From: Algoriphagus sp.
GTDB lineage: Bacteria > Bacteroidota > Bacteroidia > Cytophagales > Cyclobacteriaceae
DNA: 64,000 nt
Direction of reading: 5' to 3'
Assembly (NCBI GenBank): GCA_018336015.1
Contig: JAGXQZ010000069.1
Location: 21,806 to 85,805 of the forward strand
Below, one piece after another: positions 1-7,410 of this stretch. Position 1 is the stretch's first letter. Each line of letters begins with the position of its first letter. The notes under the pieces were generated by a model that worked only from the letters and a program-made list of their open reading frames with translations, was not told where the DNA came from and ran no database searches. Made by a program: the position numbers and the translations under genes.

Positions 1-1
1 G

Positions 2-121
2 GGTTTCGATGGGTTTTTGATCGGCGAAAACTTTATGAAATCCAGCCGTCCGGAGCAGGCTGCTTACAATTTCATTAAGGAATTTAAAAAATTAGCTGAA
101 AGCGAACTGTCAGAAGCCTAA
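2..121 (+). CDS. trpC: Indole-3-glycerol-phosphate synthase, C-terminal end (partial)
   Basis: Only the last 39 codons are inside the window. The frame reads GFDGFLIGENFMK, the phosphate-binding loop near the C-terminus of TrpC TIM barrels, followed by a helical tail ending in SEA and TAA at 119-121. TrpC closes the indole ring to make indole-3-glycerol phosphate for tryptophan synthesis in the cytoplasm. The stop overlaps the trpF start (TAATG), which suggests translational coupling. The assignment rests on this motif and the trpF-trpB-trpA context; upstream trp genes lie outside the window. Confidence 0.85.
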   Translation, partial: GFDGFLIGENFMKSSRPEQAAYNFIKEFKKLAESELSEA

Positions 122-762
122 TGGAGCTCAAAGTCTGTGGCATGCGTGAACCGGACAATATCCGAAGTTTGATTTCGGAGGTGAATCCGGATTGGATGGG
201 ATTGATCTTTTATCCCAAATCTCCCCGCTATGTGTCAGATGAACAAGCTGCTGAATTGAAGGGACAACCAGTGAAAAAAGTCGGGGTTTTTGTCAACGAA
301 AGTGAATCTGAAATCCAAAGAAAAGTAGACCAATTTGGCCTGTCTGCGATCCAGTTACATGGAAATGAATCAATAGAGTTTGTTAAAAAGCTATCGCAAA
401 AAACTGATGCTGAACTCTGGAAGGTAGTTTCAGTAGGAGACGAGATCGATTGGAATAGTCTGGAAGATTACCTCCCTTTTGTGAGCAAGTTTCTGTTTGA
501 TACGGCTACTATTGCTCATGGAGGTTCGGGAAAGCGCTTTGACTGGAAAGTTTTGGAAACTTATCCCTTTGACAAAGGCTTTCTACTGAGTGGAGGATTG
601 GATGGGCAAAGTGCTGAAGAGGTCTTGGCTTTGCAACAGCAAATCCCCCAACTCCAAGGAGTGGATCTGAACTCAAAGTTCGAAGATGCTCCTGGGGTGA
701 AAAACATTGAAAAACTGAAGAATTTCAAAAGTCTTCTGATTTACAAGGAGACTAATAACTGA
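121..762 (+). CDS. trpF: Phosphoribosylanthranilate isomerase TrpF
   Basis: A 213-residue TIM-barrel protein of normal length for the family. It isomerises N-(5-phosphoribosyl)anthranilate to the carboxyphenylamino-deoxyribulose phosphate used by TrpC. The catalytic pair is visible: Cys6 in KVCGM and Asp127 in FDTAT. The phosphate-binding SGGLDG and GVDLNSKFE motifs lie in the C-terminal third. Its ATG shares a base with the trpC stop. The last codons begin a run of ACT-headed 7-mers that continues to the trpB start. Confidence 0.97.
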   Translation: MELKVCGMREPDNIRSLISEVNPDWMGLIFYPKSPRYVSDEQAAELKGQPVKKVGVFVNESESEIQRKVDQFGLSAIQLHGNESIEFVKKLSQKTDAELWKVVSVGDEIDWNSLEDYLPFVSKFLFDTATIAHGGSGKRFDWKVLETYPFDKGFLLSGGLDGQSAEEVLALQQQIPQLQGVDLNSKFEDAPGVKNIEKLKNFKSLLIYKETNN

Positions 763-783
763 AAACTTATTAACTAATAACTC
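751..783 (+). repeat. Short 7-bp periodic run at the trpF/trpB junction
   Basis: ACT recurs at 751, 758, 765, 773 and 780, that is at 7-bp steps with one single-base slip, running out of the trpF 3' end to the trpB ATG at 784. A small hairpin TTATT/AATAA (767-780) lies inside. It resembles the larger periodic elements at later junctions but is short and AT-rich, so chance is possible. Confidence 0.4.
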
Positions 784-1962
784 ATGATTAGGGTAGATGA
801 AAAGGGATTTTACGGAAAGTTTGGCGGGGCTTATATCCCCGAGATGCTTCATCCGAATATTGAGGAGCTGAGGGATAACTATGAGGCGATTGTGGCAAGT
901 CCGGAGTTCCAGCAAGAGTTTCAGACCCTGCTGAGAGATTTTGTGGGACGTCCGACTCCGCTCTATTTCGCCCATCGTCTTTCTGAAAAATACGGAGCCA
1001 AAATCTACCTCAAGCGTGAAGACCTCTGCCACACCGGCGCGCACAAAGTCAATAATACCGTGGGGCAAATCCTTCTGGCCAAGAGACTAGGTAAAAAGCG
1101 CATCATCGCCGAGACCGGTGCAGGTCAGCACGGAGTGGCTACGGCTACCGTCTGCGCCTTGATGGGCATGGACTGCACGGTGTACATGGGCGAATTGGAC
1201 ATTCAGCGTCAGCGCCCCAATGTGGAGCGGATGCGAATCCTCGGAGCCAAAGTGGTTCCGGCAACTTCAGGTTCCAAGACCCTCAAAGACGCCACCAACG
1301 AAGCCATGCGTGCCTGGATCAATGATCCTGTCGGAACGCATTACATCATTGGTTCAGTGGTAGGACCGCACCCGTATCCTGAGATGGTTGCTCGATTCCA
1401 GTCGGTCATTTCTGAGGAAATCAAGTGGCAGCTGAAGCAAAAAGAAGGACGTGAAAATCCCGATGCCGTCATCGCCTGTGTGGGTGGAGGGTCGAATGCC
1501 GCAGGTGCCTTTTATCATTACTACAATACTCCTGAAGTTCGCCTGATCGCAGCCGAAGCAGCTGGACTGGGCGTGTATTCAGGTAAGTCAGCCGCAACAA
1601 CCGCGCTCGGTACTCCGGGGATTTTGCATGGATCGAAGACCATCCTGATGCAGACCGAAGACGGACAAGTGGTGGAGCCTCATTCCATTTCCGCAGGCTT
1701 GGATTATCCGGGAATAGGGCCGGTTCATGCGCACTTATTTGACATTGGAAGAGCCGAGTTTGTGGCGGTGGAGGATGAAGACGCGATGAAAGCCGGAATT
1801 TTACTTAGCCGTACAGAAGGAATCATCCCCGCGATCGAGACTGCCCACGCCATCCATGCTCTCAACATGATCGAATACCGCAAAGACGACGTGATCGTGA
1901 TCAACCTTTCCGGTCGGGGAGACAAGGATTTGGAAACGTATATCAAGTGGGGAGGATATTAA
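784..1962 (+). CDS. trpB: Tryptophan synthase beta chain
   Basis: A 392-residue TrpB that condenses indole with serine using pyridoxal phosphate, in complex with TrpA. The PLP lysine is Lys88 in [10 protein letters not shown], the phosphate cup is VGGGSNA near residue 235, and the N-terminal [10 protein letters not shown] signature is intact. Length and motifs match type 1 TrpB, the form that pairs with TrpA. It lies 21 bp after trpF and is followed by a long hairpin before trpA. Confidence 0.98.
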   Translation: MIRVDEKGFYGKFGGAYIPEMLHPNIEELRDNYEAIVASPEFQQEFQTLLRDFVGRPTPLYFAHRLSEKYGAKIYLKREDLCHTGAHKVNNTVGQILLAKRLGKKRIIAETGAGQHGVATATVCALMGMDCTVYMGELDIQRQRPNVERMRILGAKVVPATSGSKTLKDATNEAMRAWINDPVGTHYIIGSVVGPHPYPEMVARFQSVISEEIKWQLKQKEGRENPDAVIACVGGGSNAAGAFYHYYNTPEVRLIAAEAAGLGVYSGKSAATTALGTPGILHGSKTILMQTEDGQVVEPHSISAGLDYPGIGPVHAHLFDIGRAEFVAVEDEDAMKAGILLSRTEGIIPAIETAHAIHALNMIEYRKDDVIVINLSGRGDKDLETYIKWGGY

Positions 1963-1967
1963 TAAAA

Positions 1968-2037
1968 GTCCGATGTCGGATGTTGGATGACCGATGTCTT
2001 ACTAGTGTCAAACATCGGTCATCGGACATCGGACATC
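1968..2037 (+). repeat. Heptad-armed inverted repeat between trpB and trpA
   Basis: The left arm is four consecutive 7-mers (GTCCGAT, GTCGGAT, GTTGGAT, GACCGAT) at 1968-1995. The right arm is ATCGGTC, ATCGGAC, ATCGGAC at 2014-2034 plus ATC. The arms pair as a nearly continuous stem of about 26 bp: 12 bp perfect (1986-1997 with 2012-2023), then 14 positions with two mismatches and one G-T. The loop is 14 nt. The structure ends 13 bases before the trpA ATG and lacks a T-run, so it is not a standard terminator. Confidence 0.85.
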
Positions 2038-2050
2038 AAACAACAAAGAA

Positions 2051-2824
2051 ATGAACAGAATACATTACTTATTCAATACCAAACAGGATCGGGTGCTCTC
2101 GATCTACTTTACGGCGGGATTTCCCAAGCTGGAGGATACCATTCCGATCATGGAAGCCATCGAGGCGGGAGGTGCAGACATCATCGAAATCGGGATTCCC
2201 TATTCCGATCCGATAGCCGACGGTCCCACGATACAAGACAGCAATATGATCGCTCTGGAAAATGGCATGAGCATGAAGAAGCTTTTTGATCAACTCAAAG
2301 GTTTCCGTGCCAAAGTCCATCTGCCGGTGGTCTTGATGGGATATCTTAATCCGATCATGCAGTTTGGGATGGAGGAGTTTTGCCAAAAATGCAAGGAGGT
2401 CGGAGTGGACGGACTTATTGTTCCTGACTTACCCATGCAGCAATACTTGGATGAGTACAAAAGCCTGTTTGACTCCTACGGCTTGGTCAATACCTTTTTG
2501 ATCTCTCCACAGACTTCCGAAAAGCGTATCCGGGAAATCGATGAAAACACCGACGGATTTATTTACATGGTGTCTTCCCATTCGATTACGGGAGCTAAGG
2601 CGGATATTTCGGAAGAGCAAATCGCCTATTTTGAGCGCGTAAAAGCCATGAACCTCAAAAATCCCCGACTGATCGGTTTTGGGATATCCGACGCTCAAAC
2701 CTTCACGACCGCTTCTAAATACAGTAATGGAGCGATTATCGGTTCCGCCTTTATCAAAAAGATCAAAGATGCTCAAAACCTCAATCAGGATATCCAAGAC
2801 TACATTCAGTCAGTCATTCGATAG
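2051..2824 (+). CDS. trpA: Tryptophan synthase alpha chain
   Basis: A 257-residue TIM barrel that cleaves indole-3-glycerol phosphate and channels indole to TrpB. The catalytic acids are Glu46 (IIEIGIPYSDP) and Asp57 (IADGPT), and VSSHSITGAK and GFGISDA phosphate-binding loops follow. This start is preferred over an overlapping frame at 1987 because the protein aligns with the family from MNRIHYLF. It completes trpCFBA; aroF follows 85 bp later after a palindrome. Confidence 0.97.
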   Translation: MNRIHYLFNTKQDRVLSIYFTAGFPKLEDTIPIMEAIEAGGADIIEIGIPYSDPIADGPTIQDSNMIALENGMSMKKLFDQLKGFRAKVHLPVVLMGYLNPIMQFGMEEFCQKCKEVGVDGLIVPDLPMQQYLDEYKSLFDSYGLVNTFLISPQTSEKRIREIDENTDGFIYMVSSHSITGAKADISEEQIAYFERVKAMNLKNPRLIGFGISDAQTFTTASKYSNGAIIGSAFIKKIKDAQNLNQDIQDYIQSVIR

Positions 2825-2860
2825 GAACTTTTCCAAAGTTTCAAACTTTGGAAAAGTTTC
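2824..2860 (+). repeat. Perfect palindrome after trpA
   Basis: Bases 2826-2841 and 2843-2858 form a perfect 16-bp inverted repeat around one central base (core CTTTTCCAAAGTTT and its complement). No T-run follows, so it is a weak terminator candidate; processing or mRNA-stability roles are equally possible. It starts directly after the trpA stop. Confidence 0.6.
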
Positions 2861-2878
2861 AACACTACTCACAATGGC

Positions 2879-2909
2879 GTAAATCAAAAATCGTAATTCG
2901 TACTTCCCC
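2879..2909 (+). repeat. Single heptad arm before aroF
   Basis: Four 7-mers in register (GTAAATC, AAAAATC, GTAATTC, GTACTTC) then CCC and the aroF ATG. This matches the right arm of the ~130-bp elements at 5604-5731 and 6463-6597, including the invariant odd unit AAAAATC, but no matching left arm is present. It is probably a solitary or decayed half-element. Confidence 0.65.
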
Positions 2910-3929
2910 ATGATTATCCAACTTCAACCCGATATCACTGATTCCCAAAAAGAAAAACTGATCTCCAAAGTCAATGAAATCGGCTATAAAACCACCGAGG
3001 TCAAAACCCAACTCGGCGATTACATCATCGGTATCGGCAAAAATGAATTTGACATCCGCCGCATCGGTCAAATGGACGGCATTCAGGACATCCACATCGT
3101 CTCGGACGAATACAAGCTCGTTTCCAAAAAGTGGAAAGCCAAGCCGACTTCAGTTGATCTAGGCGATGGCGTCTTTATCAAGGATGGGGAAATGGCCATT
3201 ATTACCGGCCCTTGCTCCATCGAGTCCGAAGAGCAGATCCGCAAAGTCGTCAACCACTGCGTGGAAAATGGCATTACCATGATGCGTGGTGGGGTGTTTA
3301 AGCCTCGTACTTCTCCTTATGCTTTCCGAGGCATGGGCATCGATGGACTGAAATTGTGGCATTCCATCGCATCCGAAGCCGGGGTGAAGATCGTCACCGA
3401 AGTGATGCAGACTTCCCAAATCGAGGAAATGTACCCTTACGTGGACATTTACCAAGTTGGCGCTCGAAACTCTCAAAACTTCAATCTCCTTGACGAACTC
3501 GGCAAAGTGGACAAAGCCGTGATGATCAAGCGTGGGATTTCCGGTACGATCGAGGAATTGCTTCAATCTGCGGAATACGTCTTTTCCGGAGGAAATGAAA
3601 AACTGATCCTTTGCGAGCGAGGCATCCGAACTTACGAGCGCGCTTCCCGAAATACGCTGGATCTCAATGCCATTCCGATCCTGAAAGCCAAATCTCACTT
3701 GCCGGTAATCGTCGATCCTTCCCATGGTATTGGAATTCGAGCCTATGTGCCGCAGATGGCATTGGCAGGAGTCATGGCCGGTGCAGATGGTATCATCTAT
3801 GAGTCGCATGAAGTTCCTGAGAAAGCTTACTCTGATGGACAGCAAACCTTGGACTTTGCCCAAAGTGCGAGACTCGCTGCTTGGATCCGAGAGATTTTCG
3901 CGAAAAGGAAAACATTTGAGTTGCTGTAA
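2910..3929 (+). CDS. aroF: 3-deoxy-7-phosphoheptulonate (DAHP) synthase
   Basis: A 339-residue type I beta DAHP synthase, catalysing the first shikimate-pathway step from phosphoenolpyruvate and erythrose 4-phosphate. Residues 1-75 form a ferredoxin/ACT-like regulatory domain typical of this subfamily, which usually mediates aromatic amino-acid feedback. The catalytic barrel follows, with GPCSIES (Cys102, metal ligand), RGGVFKPRTSPYAF (126-139), MIKRG and DPSHGIG. Placement after trpA links supply of the pathway entry step to tryptophan synthesis. No chorismate mutase domain is visible. Confidence 0.95.
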   Translation: MIIQLQPDITDSQKEKLISKVNEIGYKTTEVKTQLGDYIIGIGKNEFDIRRIGQMDGIQDIHIVSDEYKLVSKKWKAKPTSVDLGDGVFIKDGEMAIITGPCSIESEEQIRKVVNHCVENGITMMRGGVFKPRTSPYAFRGMGIDGLKLWHSIASEAGVKIVTEVMQTSQIEEMYPYVDIYQVGARNSQNFNLLDELGKVDKAVMIKRGISGTIEELLQSAEYVFSGGNEKLILCERGIRTYERASRNTLDLNAIPILKAKSHLPVIVDPSHGIGIRAYVPQMALAGVMAGADGIIYESHEVPEKAYSDGQQTLDFAQSARLAAWIREIFAKRKTFELL

Positions 3930-3935
3930 AATTTG

Positions 3936-3967
3936 TTTGTGCTTAGCCAAAACCCTGTGTAAATTCA
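3936..3967 (+). promoter_or_regulatory. Candidate Bacteroidota promoter before the His leader
   Basis: TTTG at 3936-3939 and TAAATTCA at 3960-3967 are 20 bp apart and resemble the -33 TTTG and -7 TAnnTTTG elements. The -7 match is imperfect, and the predicted start would fall almost on the leader ATG at 3972, so the real start may be further upstream. Confidence 0.3.
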
Positions 3968-3971
3968 CCAC

Positions 3972-4025
3972 ATGAATCCAACTCCAAGAACCTACGTACA
4001 TCATTCTTATCATCTTCTTCATTGA
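3972..4025 (+). CDS. Histidine-rich leader peptide (17 aa) of a candidate attenuator
   Basis: The frame encodes MNPTPRTYVHHSYHLLH and stops at TGA 4023-4025. Four of the last eight residues are histidine (CAT) with two tyrosines nearby. Downstream, 4027-4034 (GGAATAGG) is exactly complementary to 4070-4077 (CCTATTCC), which is part of the terminator arm, while 4015-4029 can form a small hairpin over the stop codon. Stalling at the His codons would leave 4027-4034 free to form an antiterminator; reaching the stop would mask it and allow termination. Nothing proves translation, but the geometry is that of classical amino-acid attenuation in front of the phhA-his cluster. Confidence 0.6.
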   Translation: MNPTPRTYVHHSYHLLH

Positions 4026-4063
4026 AGGAATAGGGATGACTTTGGTTTTTGCTGAATAAATTT

Positions 4064-4100
4064 AAAAGGCCTATTCCCAATCCGGTATAGGCCTTTTTTA
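4064..4100 (+). terminator. Rho-independent terminator, likely the attenuator terminator
   Basis: Arms AAAAGGCCTAT (4064-4074) and ATAGGCCTTTT (4087-4097) enclose a 12-nt loop and run into a T-tract. The left arm overlaps the sequence able to pair with 4027-4034, so it has a competing partner. It may also simply terminate aroF transcripts. Confidence 0.8.
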
Positions 4101-4146
4101 GTTTTTGAGTACGATTTAGATTACCACATATAAACCCAAATAGTAA

Positions 4147-4929
4147 ATGAAAACCCAACTTAAAGACTGGGTCTTTTCTGACCCGAGATTAAAAGACTTG
4201 AGGCAAGATTATGCTGCTTACACCGAAGAGGATTTCAACGTGTGGAAGATTCTCTTCGATCGGCAAATGCCAAACCTGCCCAATGCAGCCTCCAAAGCTT
4301 ACTTGGAAGGGGTAAAGGCTGTGAATTTCACTGCCGAGCGCATTGCCAACTTTGAGGAGCTAAACGAGATCCTCGCCAAGACCACCGGATGGCAGGTTCA
4401 TGTGGTGCCGGGATTGATAGATGACGATTTGTTTTTCGGATTGATGAACAATAGGCGTTTTCCCTCATCCACTTGGTTGCGCAAAATGGAACAGCTGGAC
4501 TACCTCGAGGAACCGGACATGTTTCACGATGCCTTTGCCCACATTCCTTTGCTGACCAATCAGCACTATGTGGATTTCCTGGAAAAGCTCAGCGGAATTG
4601 CGCTAAAGCACATTCAGGATCCTTGGGCGATTCAGTTGCTGAGCCGGATTTATTGGTTTACGATTGAGTTTGGATTGATCAGAGAAGATGGCGAATTGAA
4701 AGTGTATGGAGCAGGGATTTTGAGTTCTGCGGGTGAGACCAAGTTTTCTCTTTCAGACGAACCCAGGCACTTTCCCTACGATGTGCGCCACATCATGAGT
4801 ACCGAATACTGGAAAGATCGCTTCCAGGATAAATATTGGGTGATCGACAGCTACGAGCAGCTTTTCAATTCTCTCCCTGAGATTGAGGAAGTGCTTGAAG
4901 AAATGTTGAAAGAAAAGATGGAAAATTAA
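4147..4929 (+). CDS. phhA: Phenylalanine 4-monooxygenase
   Basis: A 260-residue aromatic amino-acid hydroxylase of bacterial length, converting phenylalanine to tyrosine with a pterin cofactor and non-heme iron. The iron ligands are visible: His127 and His132 in FHDAFAH and Glu174 in TIEFGLIRE. The KVYGAGILSSAGE stretch is also typical. There is no N-terminal ACT domain. It sits between the His-rich leader/terminator and hisH, an unusual position, joining tyrosine formation to the histidine cluster. A heptad hairpin starts 4 bp after its stop. Confidence 0.95.
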   Translation: MKTQLKDWVFSDPRLKDLRQDYAAYTEEDFNVWKILFDRQMPNLPNAASKAYLEGVKAVNFTAERIANFEELNEILAKTTGWQVHVVPGLIDDDLFFGLMNNRRFPSSTWLRKMEQLDYLEEPDMFHDAFAHIPLLTNQHYVDFLEKLSGIALKHIQDPWAIQLLSRIYWFTIEFGLIREDGELKVYGAGILSSAGETKFSLSDEPRHFPYDVRHIMSTEYWKDRFQDKYWVIDSYEQLFNSLPEIEEVLEEMLKEKMEN

Positions 4930-4932
4930 ACA

Positions 4933-5003
4933 GTCCGAAGACCGAAGACCGAAGACCGAAGCACAGACTTCCGTCTTCCGTCTCCTGTCTTCCGTCTTCA
5001 CAC
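4933..5003 (+). repeat. Perfect-register heptad hairpin between phhA and hisH
   Basis: Ten consecutive 7-mers fill 4933-5002: GTCCGAA, three GACCGAA, a GCACAGA turn, CTTCCGT twice, CTCCTGT, CTTCCGT, CTTCACA. The hisH ATG follows one base later. The two halves pair as a stem of about 26 positions (4936-4961 with 4968-4993) around a 6-nt loop, with a C-C mismatch recurring once per 7 bp. The sequence is unrelated to the TTACGA family but the architecture and position are the same. Confidence 0.9.
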
Positions 5004-5600
5004 ATGAAAATAGCAGTAATCAAATACAACGCCGGCAATGTCCAGTCTGTCCTTTACGCCTTGGAGCGATTGGGGGCTGATGCGGTTTTGACGGATGATC
5101 CGGAGGAAATTCACGCAGCTGAAAAGGTCATCTTTCCCGGTCAGGGAGAGGCGAGCTCGGCGATGACCTACCTCAAAGCCCGCCAACTTGACCAAGTGAT
5201 CAAAGACATCAAACAGCCATTTTTGGGCGTATGCTTGGGTTTACAATTGCTCTGTGAACACTCAGAGGAAAATGACACCGAGTGCTTGGGGATCTTTCCG
5301 GTGAAGGTGAAGCGCTTTATTCCGGAGAATTCACAGGAATTCAAAGTGCCTCATGTTGGCTGGAACGAACTCGAAAATCTAGCCTATAACGTCTTGCTGA
5401 AGGACCTTCCCGATTCGAAGTTTCTGTACTATGTGCATAGCTACTATGCCGAGTTGAGCGAAGCCACAATTGCCACCACGCATTACATCCATGACTTTAC
5501 CGCTATCCTTCACCAGGATAATTACTGGGCGATTCAAGCCCACCCGGAGAAAAGCAGTACGGTAGGGGAGAAATTGCTAGCTAACTTCTTAAACATTTAA
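5004..5600 (+). CDS. hisH: Imidazole glycerol phosphate synthase glutaminase subunit
   Basis: A 198-residue class I glutamine amidotransferase that supplies ammonia to HisF. The catalytic triad is Cys77 in GVCLGLQLL with His180 and Glu182 in AHPEKS. The N-terminal KYNAGNVQS and oxyanion PGQGEA motifs are present. hisA and hisF follow on the same strand, each after a ~130-bp repeat, so the complex subunits are not contiguous. The start is fixed by the ATG right after the heptad run. Confidence 0.97.
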   Translation: MKIAVIKYNAGNVQSVLYALERLGADAVLTDDPEEIHAAEKVIFPGQGEASSAMTYLKARQLDQVIKDIKQPFLGVCLGLQLLCEHSEENDTECLGIFPVKVKRFIPENSQEFKVPHVGWNELENLAYNVLLKDLPDSKFLYYVHSYYAELSEATIATTHYIHDFTAILHQDNYWAIQAHPEKSSTVGEKLLANFLNI

Positions 5601-5603
5601 CCA

Positions 5604-5731
5604 ATTTACGATTTACGAATGACGATTTACGACCTCTGCCTGTACTCCAATCATTTCATTCAAAGCTCACCCCTTAAAGATTGGGCTTGAAGTCCTTTTC
5701 AGCGTCGTAAATCAAAAATCGTAAATCGTAT
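5604..5731 (+). repeat. ~130-bp heptad-armed element, copy 1 (before hisA)
   Basis: The left arm is ATTTACG, ATTTACG, AATGACG, ATTTACG (5604-5631). The right arm is GTCGTAA, ATCAAAA, ATCGTAA, ATCGTAT (5704-5731). The arms are reverse complements except in the heptad pair AATGACG/ATCAAAA, which mismatches in the same way in copy 2. The ~70-nt loop resembles loops of the copies before hisF, the GNAT gene and queE. The element ends about 17 bases before the hisA ATG and fills nearly the whole intergenic space. Confidence 0.9.
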
Positions 5732-5748
5732 TTTATTCAAATTCTCTC

Positions 5749-6462
5749 ATGTATATAATACCAGCAATTGATCTCATCGGAGGCAAGTGCGTTCGCCTCA
5801 GTCAGGGCGATTACAGCAGCAAAAAAGAATACCACGACGATCCGCTCGAAATGGCGAAGCGCTTTGAAGGCGCCGGGATTTCTCGCTTGCATCTAGTGGA
5901 CCTCGATGGGGCCAAAGCCAAAAAAATCATCAATGGAGATGTCTTGGAGCGAATTTGTGCGGGGACGAGTCTGGAGGTGGATTTTGGTGGAGGAATTCAG
6001 GCCGATGAAGAGATTGAAAAAGCCTTTTCACTAGGAGCCAAGCAAGTGACTGGAGGAAGCATCGCGGTGAAAAATCCAACTCTTTTCGACGAGTGGATTA
6101 CGAAGTATGGTTCGGAGAAAATTATCCTCGGTGCCGATGCCAAAAACAAGAAAATTGCTGTAGGGGGTTGGGAAGAAACTACTTCCGTAGAATTGATTCC
6201 TTTTATCCAAAGCTATTTCGACAAAGGAATTCGCTATGTGATCTGCACCGACGTGGCCAAAGATGGCTTGCTTCAAGGCCCATCGGTGGACTTGTACCGT
6301 GAGATTTTGCAGGAAATTCCCGAGTTGAAGCTCATCGCCAGTGGAGGTGTATCTTCAGTCAAAGACTTGGAAGAACTCGAGAAAGTCGGGGTTTACGGTG
6401 CGATCGTAGGCAAAGCGTACTATGAAGGAAGAGTGACGTTGGAGGAATTAGCAGCCTTTTAA
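5749..6462 (+). CDS. hisA: ProFAR isomerase HisA
   Basis: A 237-residue TIM barrel catalysing the Amadori rearrangement of ProFAR to PRFAR in histidine synthesis. The general base Asp8 is in PAIDLIGGKCVRL, the second acid is in ICTDVAKDG near residue 169, and phosphate loops FGGGIQ and ASGGVSS are present. Normal length. It lies between two copies of the heptad-armed element. Confidence 0.97.
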   Translation: MYIIPAIDLIGGKCVRLSQGDYSSKKEYHDDPLEMAKRFEGAGISRLHLVDLDGAKAKKIINGDVLERICAGTSLEVDFGGGIQADEEIEKAFSLGAKQVTGGSIAVKNPTLFDEWITKYGSEKIILGADAKNKKIAVGGWEETTSVELIPFIQSYFDKGIRYVICTDVAKDGLLQGPSVDLYREILQEIPELKLIASGGVSSVKDLEELEKVGVYGAIVGKAYYEGRVTLEELAAF

Positions 6463-6597
6463 GTTACGAGTTACGAATGACGATTTACGAGATTGTTAGG
6501 ATCCACAAATCCCAAATTCAAAGGTTTTGATTTCCTGTTTTAGGATTGAAGTTCAGTATGATGTCGTAAATCAAAAATCGTAAATCGTAAATTTTCT
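6463..6597 (+). repeat. ~130-bp heptad-armed element, copy 2 (after hisA)
   Basis: The left arm is GTTACGA, GTTACGA, ATGACGA, TTTACGA (6463-6490). The right arm is TCGTAAA, TCAAAAA, TCGTAAA, TCGTAAA (6564-6591). As in copy 1, the same heptad pair is mismatched. The loop shares segments such as AATCC(T/C)AAATTCAAA with copy 4 at 41366. It starts immediately after the hisA stop. Confidence 0.9.
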
Positions 6598-6600
6598 AAT

Positions 6601-6642
6601 ATCGAACACCGAACTTCGAATGAAGAATAATGAAGTTTTGAA
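6601..6642 (+). repeat. Second heptad run before hisF
   Basis: Six 7-mers follow copy 2: ATCGAAC, ACCGAAC, TTCGAAT, GAAGAAT, AATGAAG, TTTTGAA, nine bases before the hisF ATG. The GAA core is kept in most units while the rest drifts. There is no clear inverted arm. It may be another periodic tract placed head to tail with copy 2. Confidence 0.55.
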
Positions 6643-6651
6643 TACTATAAA

Positions 6652-7407
6652 ATGCTAACAAAGAGAATCATCCCCTGCCTCGATATCAAAGACGGCCGCA
6701 CGGTCAAAGGGGTCAATTTTGTCCAGCTTCGAGATGCCGGGGATCCGGTCGAGTTGGCGCAAATCTACTCGGACGAAGGGGCGGACGAACTCGTCTTTTT
6801 GGACATCACAGCAACAGTCGATAAGCGAAAAACACTGGCTGAATTGGTGACCAAAGTGGCCAAAGCAATCAATATTCCATTTACCGTAGGAGGAGGTATT
6901 TCCACCGTGGAGGATGTGAAGGTACTTTTAGCGGCAGGCGCAGATAAGATTTCAATCAACTCCGCAGCGGTGAAGAATCCCGGAGTGATCGACGAAATGG
7001 CCAGAGAATTTGGCTCCCAATGTGTCGTCGTGGCCATCGATACCCGAAATGTGGACGGGATTGATTTTGTCCATACCCACGGGGGAAGAAAGCCCACGCT
7101 ACTTCGAACCCAAGCTTGGGCGGAGGAGGTAGCTGATCGAGGTGCGGGTGAGATTTTACTTACTTCTATGGATCATGACGGCACTAAGGCAGGCTTTGCT
7201 AACGAACTGACGGCTGAGATTTCTTCGGCTTTGTCTATTCCCGTGATTGCCTCTGGCGGTGCGGGAAGCATGCCGCATTTCAAGGATGTGTTTACCTTTG
7301 GAAAAGCCGATGCGGCATTGGCAGCAAGTATTTTCCACTTTAAGGAAATCGGGATTCCTGAGTTGAAGGAATATTTGATTGGAGAGGGGATAAGTATTAG
7401 GAAATAA
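6652..7407 (+). CDS. hisF: Imidazole glycerol phosphate synthase cyclase subunit
   Basis: A 251-residue TIM barrel that uses ammonia from HisH to make imidazole glycerol phosphate and AICAR. Catalytic Asp11 is in [13 protein letters not shown] and the second acid is in [16 protein letters not shown] and ASGGAGS phosphate loops and the DHDGTKAGF segment are intact. The AICAR product feeds purine synthesis. hisIE follows after another long inverted repeat. Confidence 0.98.
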   Translation: MLTKRIIPCLDIKDGRTVKGVNFVQLRDAGDPVELAQIYSDEGADELVFLDITATVDKRKTLAELVTKVAKAINIPFTVGGGISTVEDVKVLLAAGADKISINSAAVKNPGVIDEMAREFGSQCVVVAIDTRNVDGIDFVHTHGGRKPTLLRTQAWAEEVADRGAGEILLTSMDHDGTKAGFANELTAEISSALSIPVIASGGAGSMPHFKDVFTFGKADAALAASIFHFKEIGIPELKEYLIGEGISIRK

Positions 7408-7410
7408 TTA

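Noticed and set aside
1987..2289. A 100-codon + frame overlapping the start of trpA
   Set aside because: It begins inside the heptad hairpin and is out of frame with the well-supported TrpA protein; composition is unlike a folded protein.
3159..4022. A 287-codon open frame on the - strand opposite aroF
   Set aside because: It is the complement of a strongly supported DAHP synthase gene; its translation is low in hydrophobic structure and has no family motifs. Shadow frame.
4933..5003. CRISPR array or microsatellite reading of the heptad tracts
   Set aside because: Units are 7 bp without spacers and are arranged as inverted halves; there are no cas genes, and perfect pairing across the centre is not expected of a plain microsatellite.
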